DNA of 64,000 nt from Pycnopodia helianthoides. Lineage: Eukaryota > Echinodermata > Asteroidea > Forcipulatida > Asteriidae. Positions 9,201-21,200 of the stretch are shown here, one piece after another. Each line of letters opens with the position of its first letter. Position 1 is the first letter of the stretch. The stretch is taken from contig CM063244.1 of NCBI GenBank assembly GCA_032158295.1, positions 6,142,510 through 6,206,509 on the forward strand, read 5' to 3'. Under the pieces are notes generated by a model that saw only the letters and a list, made by a program, of their open reading frames with translations, searched no databases and was not told the DNA's origin. Made by a program: the position numbers and the translations under genes.

Positions 9201-12200
9201 TTATTCAATTTTAACTGAACTTAATATGACACTTGTGCCCTTGAGCAAGCCACTTGACCATAATTGCTTTGTAAAAAGTTGGTAAGGAAGTGCATTCTGC
9301 TCTACCAGCCAGTCCCCTAGTGGATGATACCCATGCCTACATCCTTACGTACTGTAAAGGGGGTAACCCTGTTTCAGCCCCAAGAGTAGGTGGTAACGTG
9401 CCTCTGGTGACAGTTGATTTGGGCTGTCGACCAGTGTAGCCCTCACCTTGAAGTGGCCGTCCGGTCTTGTGAGTTAGGCGATATCTCATAAAAAAAATAT
9501 ATATATAAAAAACTTGAATTGTCTTATTAAGAAAATATGGTGCAGTATAGACTGGACTAAAGTAAGCATTATTTTGCTTTTGATTGTTCACAGAGCTGGA
9601 TTGTCGGCAAGTTTGGACGGGTCCTGCCCATCATGCACATGCGACGCAGGGACAAAAGATCTCACATGACCTATGACCCCTCCAAGTACGGACATTACCT
9701 CAGGAAGTTCAAGGAGAATCCTCAGAATGACCAACTCATGAGCGAGTCCTCAGTGACGAAACTAACGTGGCATTTGCCGGAGGAAAAATCTGCCATGGAC
9801 CGTAAGAGAATGGGGGAGTTTCCCGACCACGCCCAGAAGAAGAAAAGTAAGACACGGCTTCAGACGCTGTCAGCTTGGCAGAAAATAAATGAAAAATCTC
9901 AACCTCGGCTATTTCAGAAACAAACTGGTCGAACAACTAGTCTTGTTGAACAGCAGGACGACTTTGAAGTTGTTAAGGTCGCTCGTAAAGATAACAAAGT
10001 GACCTTGGTCAAGTTGCAACCCATCACGGCAAAGGAAACGGAGAGAGAGGCAAACATCGCCCAGTTGAAGGCGCAGCAACTCGAAGATCTGCATGAGGTC
10101 GGAGAAGTACTTGCACAGTGCCAGTTGGACTCGGATCATGAATCCTGTGGATCGGTGGACACGGATGAGATTTGTAACTTCTCAAAGAAGCAGGACGGAG
10201 CAGGGAAGCAAGTGTTATCCAACTGGGCTGATGACTACTACCACAAGGAGAGAGTGTCTCTGATTTTGTCTGATGGTGAGTATAATATCCCTGGGAAGTT
10301 CTTGGAGGCCAAGGAGGAGGATCGCAATCCGGAAGTAGGATTGGCTGTTGCTGACATTTCGTCCTCCATAAAGGAGTAACATCTAATGGCCAAAGAACTG
10401 TGGTGACACTGACGCCATTCTGAAAGAGGATTTTAATGAGGAGGAGGATGAGGAAGACAAAGAGAGGATTAACGAGATTGATGCAGATGGAGAAGGAGAC
10501 AAAGATGTCGATGACGATGAAGATGGTAGTGAGCAGTATGAAAGCAATGATGAGGATGAGGGAAAGATTGACAAATACAATCTTGAAGAAGTGAGGAATA
10601 TGAAAATGATACCAGTGATGAGGATGAGGAAGAAGAAAGCGATTCTGAAGAAGACATTGAATTCACCAAAAGTCTCAGAGAGGATCACCTTGGAAGGGAT
10701 GATGAAAATGAAGATTCCGATGAGGAGGAAGATAAAATCAATGCTGAGGAAGACATCAAAGATGCCAAGAAGATCAAAAGAGATAATCTTGGAGGGGATA
10801 ATAAAGTTGAAGATCTTGATGAGGATAATGAGGTAGAGGAAGATGACAGCGACGCTGAGGAAGACATCGAAGATCCCAAGAAGATCAAAGAGGATCATCT
10901 TGAAGGGGATGATCGGGTCGAAGATAGTGATGAAGATGATGATGAGGATGACGAGAGTGATGCAAGTGAGGATATTGAAATCAAAGAGAATCACCGCGAT
11001 AGGGATGATCAAGATCAAGATAATGATTCTGATGAAGAAGAATCCAGCGATGCTGTGAGTAGAGAGGATTTTAAAAATGATAGTGAGAATGAAAAAAGAA
11101 GTTCCTTCAAAGATAACAATGGAATCTTAAACAAGAACCGAACTGAAAACAGTGGAAGTACTGATGAGGAGGGAGATGAAGAGGACAGTGATGATTCTGA
11201 TTGCGATGATTCTAATGATTCCAATGATTCCAATGATGCGAGTGATTCAACAGATTCAACTGATTCAACTGATTAATATCTCCAAAAGTAGGACCAAGTA
11301 ATAAGCTCAGCTCGGTTGACAGAAGAGGTACAAGTAAACGTAAACTTTCAGACAAAAATCCGGTTAGAGTCTGTAAAGAAGAGACAAGCAGCCGTCTTGC
11401 ATCAGAAAACTGCCATCCAAGAAGCTCTTAAGGCTGTGGTAAGTGCATCAATTTATAATTGTTACATGCATATTTTAATTTGTTTTCTCGTGATGACTTA
11501 GAACCATTTTGGTTCCATTTTATTTTTTTGACATTGAAAAAACAGAATATGAACCATTGGTTAAAGGTTAAAAATTGAAAAACAGTAACTACTACTTCAA
11601 CATGAAAACTGGAGTTAAACAAAACTGAAAACATTATACAATAACATTACCAAAATTGGATGGGACATTAAGCTGTTGGTCCCATGTACTAGGATTGGTA
11701 GTGCACATAAAAGAACCCAGAACACGTACATTGTGGAAGAGTAGGGGTTAACTCCAGTGTTTCTGGTTACATAAGCAAGCACCCTAGTTTACAGGTTTCC
11801 TCAGGCATTGCGAGCTACAGTGATTAAGTTCACTTATGGGGCATCCTTGGTTTCATTACCAGAAATATATAATAATAATACATGTAAGTCGCTTGGTTTT
11901 GATGAAATTTTCCATTTACGTTTTTGTAGGATTTTCCGAGAGATACAAGTTCTGGTCAGCATATGAGGTTTGACTCTGATGATGAAGCAGAGAGTGTCGG
12001 GATTGTGAAATCTGGCACTGCGGACAAGGTATGTATTTAGTATTTAGTTTTTTTTCCCTGATTTTCTTGTTCCCAAATTTTCTTGAAAAAGTAAGGAATC
12101 ACCAAAGGGAGAAATTTCTATCCATATTGAGTGCTAAGTAGCTACTTGTGCAAGTTTCGACTTGCGTATTAATTCAACTATCTCACACAGTTTCAAAATT

Positions 12201-15200
12201 GCACAAGCCAAATATTGCAACCTACCACTGAATAGGCCATGACTTTGCGGTCTGACAACACTCTCAGGCATGTTTAAATACTCCTCTTCGTGACTGTATC
12301 GCATGTTTAAACATGCCATGTGATCTCCTCTTGACCAATCAGAATGGATAAACTGTCCCGGTTATAATGGATGATAGATAAACTATGCCAATATGATATA
12401 ATGCAGTGAATGCATCTACACAGTACATACATGTACACATTTAGTTCTGGGAACAGCTGCGCCACCCCACAAAACCTGTTCAATTGAAGGGTGTCAAACG
12501 GTTGGCCAACTGGCTGGAAAATTTTGCCAAGAGATGGAGGGTTAAGCCTCTCTTCTCGTTTCTTGTTGAGAACAGAAGGAGACCAAGAAGTTAATGGGAT
12601 TATTCGACAGCGATGATGAAGAAGAGATGGAGATTGATGAGAAGGCAGATGAGGAAAGGTTCAAATCAAACCACAGTTTCACGGAAAAGCCGGAGAAAAG
12701 GTAAGATAATAATAATAATAATATATGGATTTATAAAGCGCACATTCTAAATACATTACTTATGGCCTACAGCACTTAATGAAAATAGATACAATGATTT
12801 AAATTCAGAACTAAGAAACTAGACACAGTATGCTTGTGTAAAGAACAGTATCTTCAGTTCTGTTTTGAAAGTTTGCAGAGAAACAATGTTCCGACTGAGT
12901 CAGGTAGTTATTTCAGAGAACAGGTCCAATGTGTGAAAATGCCGGTCACCATAGCGTACTGTCCTGGACTTTGTAACAACTAGGACTAGTGAGGAGTTGG
13001 AACGAAGTGAGTAGTTGCCCTGTTCTATCTTGAGCAAGTCCTTGATGTAGTCAGTGCTAGATCATGAAGTGATTTTTAAACTAAAGTCAAGATCTTAAAA
13101 TCAATCTCTTGTTGACTGGAAGCCAGTATCGGATCGAAGATGGTATCGGATATCCAATCTGACTGACCTTATTGATTAAAAGATGCGGCAAAAGTTTATG
13201 AGAGAACTCTTTGTTAAAAGAAGCAAACGTGAAGGAGGAATAAGTAAGATTTGAAACTTTCATTTTGGGAATACAATCTAGTGAGGTACAATAAAACTCT
13301 CTCTGTGAGTTGTGGTGGTTCTAAAAGAACCGATGGTTAACAACCCAGCGCTTCAATCAGTGAAAGGTACATAAGGTTCAAGCACAAGTTACCGCTTGTT
13401 TAAATTTGCATTCTTCCCTAACCTAAGCATTCCTTTAAATGATGAGTGCGCTCACAGGCTTTGACCACATATTTAAAACAATATTTTAGTGGTAAACATC
13501 AATGGGCGAATGAAAAGTTTTAAGTGTACAAGAAGATGACATGAGTCGAGTTGCCCTCTCTGTTGCCCTGGTCTTAGCCTTTGCGGCCCCCTTGAAAGTG
13601 TAATTCAAGGCCTGCTACATTATATTCCCAAACACTACACAATATTTAGACTTTATATTTATTAACTTTCTTGCGACCCAGGCCACCCCCTCCCTTCAAT
13701 TCCTCTTTTCTCAACCCCAATCTTACTCCATCATTGACCGACACAAATTGGTCTCTTTTTATTCTCCCTCAATAGTTGTTGAAACTTCAAGATCGCTTTG
13801 GCACGGACAGTCGCTTCAAGATGGGAGAGAATTTCATGGAGGGGGAAGAAGAGGACTTGGGTAAGAAAGTATTGTATTCTCGTCCAGTCCGGTAGATTTA
13901 GATGTTGTACATTAATACATTCAACAGCATGGAGGTTTGTTCTGGGGATAGTGGTATTACACTCAGAACAAATGCAGCCCCGAGTGATACTTGATTATAC
14001 TATTAATATAGGCTCTAAAGTCTTTGTGGCGTCTGTGGTCAATGGTTACAACATCAGGCCTCAACTTGCTTTGGTCGTGGGACCGGCACCACAAAGCCAT
14101 TGTTTATTGGGACTCGGTCTTTTTTAAATTCGGAACCGTCGAAAGCAGGTACCCAGTTCTGCAGAAGAGTGGACACGTGGGTCCAGTTTTCAATTTGGAA
14201 CCAGGTAGAACCAGGTAACCGAAGGAACCGCCCAAGCTTAATGTATAAAATCTCTTTTTTTATGTGCCCATGCTTGACGAAATGGGAGGTGCTACCAATG
14301 TAAAGGTGGGTGCATTATGTACATTCACTTGTAACAGTCCATAAGTGGACTTTGCTTAGTACCAGCGTAGATGTAGTCTTGCCTTGTTTCTTAAAGGTGA
14401 TATCTTGTTTATTAAAGGTGATATGAATGAAGATAATGAGAATCAGCAGGAGGAGAAGCAAAGATCGCTGGCCATCTTGGAGGGCATTGTGGGAAGACAA
14501 GCCATGAACAGCTTGAAGCACAAGACAACATCAAACTTCAGGTTAGTGTGTCTTCAGCATCTTCCTCAACCACCTCGCTCCGGGATTCCCCAAATTTTTT
14601 CCGAGCCCATCCGCAGGATTTAATTTTCAGAACGCCCATCGCAACACTATTTGTTGAGAATACTATTTTCACTAGTCATACCTTTGTAATAAACCACAAG
14701 GGAAACTGACTGGGCAAATTTGTAAAATAATTTTGGGTTGAACAAAGAAAAATTGACTAGAGCGGGACTTGAACCTGCGACCTCTGGATTAACATGTCGT
14801 CGCTCTACCAACTGGGCTTTTCGTCAACCCAAAATTAATTGTACATTCAGTGAGAATTTTGTTTTCTTGTTTCATTGAGATATTTCAATATAAAAATACA
14901 GTAATTTTCTAAACTGTACTCTTTTTCACATTTGCGGAACACAACAATTCTTCTCTTCGCAGAGATCCAAGTCAAATGCGTTATGACCCATCCAGAGAGG
15001 ACCACGCCCAGTTTGAGATTCATAAAGAGCCAGTGAAACAGGAGAGGTAAGCATTACTGAGTTTCTTGTGCTTCATGTCATGCGACAAGGTGAATCCAGT
15101 GTGGAAGTCCAGCATATCTGAGCACCGGACTTGAACGTACTCTCCCATAAAGCGTAGGAGAGGCTCGCGCAACTTTGCTTCGGAAACGGTACGGGTTGTC

Positions 15201-18200
15201 CTCGTCTTGTGGATGGAGATTTTCTGGAGTAGTTTGTTTATCAACATTAGATGTGATGTTGTAGACTCGGGGGTCTTGTCAAAATTATTCCAGGACAGGC
15301 AGTCGGATAACAATTCTCCGATGTCAAATTTTTGTTGGATTTCTGTTGGACTGTATTTCTATGAGAGACACGGTTTTACTCGCTGAAAGGCACACAGTTC
15401 TCAGATGCACTAAAGACATGCTCTATGCCAATGCACCCCGCTGTGCGCTCAGCGGTTTGACTACTGGCTGATTAAATGGAGTAAAAAACAATCTTGCGGT
15501 TTTGGAGCGATCTGGAAGGTTTGGAGGTCATTGTATTTAACTAAAGTTGTGTAGTTTGATATTTAGTGAGACATGTCGAGACCCCCCCCCTGCTTGTTTT
15601 CCAGTAGATAGCGATCCAAGTCTCTGTGGTTTGTAAACAACTTCTCCCATGTTCTCTCCAGTGGTTAAAAATCTTGTCCCTGATGGTACTTACCCGCTGG
15701 GTGTCCTGGACTAATCTTGACAAGGTCCCCCCTGGTTGTTGTCATTCTGTTTTCTTCTCTGACTTTAAAAGACTCCGTATATCTATCTCTACAGAGGATA
15801 GAGCGATAGATTGAATGGCCTTGTTTAAAGGCCCTGTACACTATTGGTAAGATAAAAAAAAAACAATGTTCACAGATTCACACATAACTTACATGATTTA
15901 AAGTAAGTAATGGTAGAAAGGGTACCTTGAAAATATTTCTGCCTAAAATGCTATCGTTTCTGAGAAACAAGTAAAACAATAGTAATTATCGCGCGCGATA
16001 ATTTGAAAAAACAGAAAACACATAAGATCTCTTTTCACTATTTTCTTGTGACCTCGATGACCAATTGAGCTCAAACTTTCACAGGTTTGTTTGTTCATGC
16101 ATATGTTAAATCACACAAAATGTGGACACTGATTTTGAGCTGTTACCAAAAGTGTACAATACCTTTAAGAGGCGGGTATCTGAAGGTAAGGATGCCTCTA
16201 TATTTGCCATTATTACTAGGTCTTCCTTCGTCCATCTATCTCTGCTGGTTACCTGTTGACAAGCCAGGGCTTAAGCAGAAAATTTTGCTTAACAATTGTC
16301 CACTAAGCAGAAATGAGCAGGTACCAGTCACAAATTGTACATGTGACATGGTAGCTTAGCTGGTAACCTTATTCTGGTAAGCATAGTTTTGACGCGCTTA
16401 GCTACTTTTTGTGCTTAAGCAGCTCTATGAAATTGGGCCCTGTTGTGGAAGCCAACTTTTTTCATTGCTCTAACGTGGAAAAGTCTACTGCTCTGTTTAC
16501 CTCAGGATTTTGTTTAAAATGGGGGCATTCTGGATTCAAATTTGCCAAGTTTTGGCCGAAACACGCTGAATTGAAATAAAGTTCTTGGAATCTCATGTTT
16601 ATGGTTGGTTTTATCATAGAGCAAGGAGCTCTACCTTGTAATGTGGAGCAATTTGGGGTGGGGGAACAGGGTGTATCGATCGCAATTCGCACCTATTGGC
16701 CCGTTTGCGCGATGGCCTACAGCCAAATATCTTTCTCCTGACATACTCTTGCTGTGTGCCAATTCCAAGCTTGAATCTTCAAAAGCACAATCTCATCACC
16801 TACCCGGTCGTACTAATTGTAATTACTGAATATTGACTGGTTAACTACCCACTTTAAAAAGCAATAGGTATATCGTGAATTGCCCATATGATATTACTGA
16901 ACAGTGCTTGTAATGTTTTACTTGATTTGTTTAATTGACTCTCCAGAACCTCAGCTAGGGATGAAGCAGCACCTGAAGTGGGGAGGGAGAAGTACTACGA
17001 AGTCGACAAGTTGGACATCGGCAAGGACGCAGTGGAAAGTCAGCCTTTCAGTTTCTTTGGAGATACTGAGATGGGTAAGTCGGTGTGATGGAGGTGGGAA
17101 TGTCACAGCGCAGTCAGGGCGTTGGTGTGGGCCAATAGACCTGCACACGCATTGGATTGATATTAAACCGAGACCATAGGTAACATTCCAATGGGATAAA
17201 TCTTAACGGTGTTCACACTTGGATTATCTGACAATGGTGAATCAAACTGACTGACTAAATATAAACACATGAGGGCGCTACGCCAGTGACCTTTAACCGG
17301 ATGTAACAAAATACACGACCTAGCTTGTAAACAATGATTGAAGAGAAGCACAGCAAATAGAAGTAAGAAAAACAACGCTCTCGAGGTCAAGTTTTCTCGC
17401 CTTACAATTTGGAAAAAGTAAAAAGATTGTGAATGACCTTATATTTTGATCCCTAGTAGAGTCTTTCTCAAAGGCTAAAATAACAACACTTTACACAAAT
17501 ACAACTATACTGTTGAAACAGAAGCAGTCAAGTAGAAAGAGTGAACAGAAAGAGGCAGAATGCAGCAAGAAGAAGCAAGAGATGAGCGTTGAAATTGGAG
17601 GGGGTAGATGGATGGGTTAATAGTTTAACAACAAGGGGTGTAAACACCAAAGACAAGATCAAAGATGGGAAGAGGGGGAAAAAGTAAATAAAATTGAAAA
17701 ACTTTTGGGGTTGAAACCAAATTATTATAGATTTACCAGGTCAGTTTTCCCTGTGGTTTTATTACTTAAGATTGGAAAACAGCACATAGTGGTAAATCAA
17801 GGAAATTCACTTTGCCTGCGCTCTCACAAGTTATCATTATAACGCCATGAAAATGTTGCCCAATCGTGGATTTTTTTTCATCGTTTCTTGCAGAGGAAGA
17901 AGAAGATGCAACGGGTATCAGTTCACTTCAGCAAGACATTCTGGCCTCAACGAAACTGGGCAAGAAGCAGTTGGCTCTGGACAGCAGCGATGAAGAGTCT
18001 GATGAAGAGGAAGTCAAGCAGGAGGAGGAGGTAGAGGAGGAGAAGCAAGGCACTGAAGGGGACACTCCAAGTGACCCACCAAAACCTGCCAGCAAGACAT
18101 TCTTCTTTCTTGATGATGACGTCAGGTTGAAAAGTAAGATTGTTTCTTGTACAGCTAAATGAGAAAATTGAATAAGCTGTTCCAAACTGTTTTATACCAA

Positions 18201-21200
18201 CCAAAAGGTATAAATGCAAAAAATAGTTAGTGGTCTGACATTTCGACCCTAGCAGAGTCTTTCTTGAACGCTTAAAGTAAAAAGGCTTGTACAGTTGAAT
18301 GGTAGAATTCTCACAAAATGGGTCTTTTCAGAGCCACCTTAAAAAACAGAAGAAGATCAATTACTCAATTTACTGGCGCGTTGCGTGAGGCTCCCAAATT
18401 TAATATAGGAGTCCTATATTGATAAGTATAGGACAATCGGGACACTTGGCAATGAAGCTTTGCAGCATTGTTTCCAAAATAATTGGTCCCCCTGTTCCTC
18501 CCATTGAAAAAAGGTGCAAAAGGTTGGTGTCTACATCGAGTCTTTCATTTTGTTTTGAAGGTGTTTTTAGAATTTTAAAAGTGCGAGGTGGACAATTTTC
18601 AGTGTCTATTTTGTGAAAAAAATTCTAATGACAAGGATCTGTGTGTGTGTTATGTAAAACAAATAATGCAAGCATTTTGTTCGTGCATTGTCGCAGAATA
18701 TAATCATGGCTTTTCAATTTCACTCGGCTTTGCCTCAGAAAATGTGATAATCCAGATTTCACGTGATAAGTATATTCTGTGACAATGCACGAACGAAATG
18801 CATTCAGTATTTGTATGATATCGTTTGGCAGGCTGGCTTTCAAGCTCTTTGTTTCATTCACATTGTCTTTAACTTGTGATTTTCTGGTTTGTTCTGTTAT
18901 AGCTGGAGCACAGCTGTTCTGTCGTACATTGACCAATGAGGTTTTGAACAAGTGGTTTGAGCAGCAAAAGGCTGATCTGCAAGGGGTGAGTGCTTCACTA
19001 AAATATTATTTGTTTACCGACGCCAGGTTACTGTCCCTGGTCCTGGCACTTGAGCAACATTTATACTTTGATTACTTTGTCCTTCAGATGGGACATTTGT
19101 CCTCGGATGGGACATTTGACCTTGAATGGACGTTTGTCTTCGGATGGGACATACGATAAGTGCATGTCTGTGCAGGTTACACAATGGAATGTCCGGGTGG
19201 GTGCTTCGCTTGTGTCAGCCGACCAGCTGCCAGCAACAAGTTGAGGGCAGTCCAAAGTTGTTCCGGGTGTAATAAACCAGTGTACTCTTCAATACAAACA
19301 GTTACACCATACTGTCAATAACAAACAGTTACACCACTGTATACAATCAGTTACACCATACTGTATCAAACAGTTACACCAACTGTAAATACAAACAGTT
19401 ACACCATACTGTCAATACAAACAGTTACACCACACTGTAAATACAAACAGTTACACCACACTGTCAATACAAACAGTTACACCATACTGTAAATACAAAC
19501 AGTAACACCAACTGTCAATACAAACAGTTACACCATACTGTCAATACAAACAGTTACACCACACTGTAAATACAAACAGTTACACCACACTGTCAATACA
19601 AACAGTTACACCATACTGTCAATACAAACAGTTACACCATACTGTAAATACAAACAGTTACACCATACTGTCAATACAAACAGTTACACCATACTGTCAA
19701 TACAAACAGTTACACCATACTGTCAATACAAACAGTTACACCATACTGTCAATACAAACAGTTACCACACTGTAAATACAACAGTTACACCATACTGTCA
19801 ATACAAACAGTTACACCACTACTGTAAATACAAACAGTTACACCACACTGTCAATACAAACAGTTACACCATACTGTCAATACAAACAGTTACACCACAC
19901 TGTAAATACAAACAGTTACACCACACTGTCAATACAAACAGTTACACCATACTGTCAATACAAACAGTTACACCACACTGTCAATACAAAAGCTACACAC
20001 ATACTGTCAATACAAACAGTTACACACACACTGTCAATACAAACAGTTACACCATACTGTCAATACAAACAGTTACACCATACTGTCAATACAAACAGTT
20101 ACACCATACTGTCAATACAAACAGTTACACCACACTGTCAATACAAACAGTTACACCATACTCACTGTCAATACAAACAGTTACACCAACTGTCAATACA
20201 AAGCAGTTACACCATACTGTCAATACAAACAGTTACACCACACTGTCAATTACAAACAGTTACACCATACTGTCAATAAAACAGTTATACCACACTGTCA
20301 ATACAAACAGTTACACCACACTGTCAATACAAACAGTTACACCACACTGTCAATACAAACAGTTACACCATACTGTCAATACAAACAGTTACACCACACT
20401 GTAAATACAAACAGTTACACCAACTGTCAATACAAACAGTTAACACCACACTGTCAATACAAACAGTTACACCATACACTGTCAATACAAACAGTTACAC
20501 CACACTGTCAATACAAACAGTTACACAACTGTAATACAAACAGTTACACCATACTGTCAATTACAAACAGTTACACCACACTGTCAATACAAACAGTTAC
20601 ACCATACTGTCAATACAAACAGTTACACTCACTGTCAATACAAACAGTTACACCATACTGTCAATACAAACAGTTACACCACACTGTCAATACAAACAGT
20701 ACACCACTACTGTCAATACAAACAGTTACACCACACTGTCAATACAAACAGTTACACCACACTGTCAATACAAACAGTTACACCACACTGTAATACAAAC
20801 AGTTACACCACACTGTCAATACAAACAGTTACACCACACTGTCAATACAAACAGTTACACCATACTGTCAATACAAACAGTTACACACACTGTAATACAA
20901 ACAGTTACACCACACTGTAATTACAAACAGTTACACATACTGTCAATACAAACAGTTATACCACACTGTCAATACAAACAGTTACACCTACATGTAAATA
21001 CAAACAGTTACACCACACTGTCAATACAAACAGTTACACATACTGTCAATACAAACAGTTACACCACACTGTCAATACAAACAGTTACACACACTGTAAT
21101 ACAAACAGTTACACCACACTGTAAATACAAACAGTTACACATACTGTAATACAAACAGTTTACACACACTGTCAATACAAACAGTTACACACACTGTAAA

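Noticed and set aside
10276..10450. A short intron starting at GTGAGT (10276) that would bypass the exon 5 stop
   Set aside because: Conserved-looking coding continues past 10276 to 10376, and no pyrimidine tract or branch-like signal precedes any candidate acceptor before the acidic segment.
10383..11018. 211-codon hydrophobic frame on the minus strand
   Set aside because: It is the antisense of the acidic NOL8 exon 5. Gat/gag/gaa codons read backwards give Ile, Leu, Phe and Ser and mimic membrane segments.
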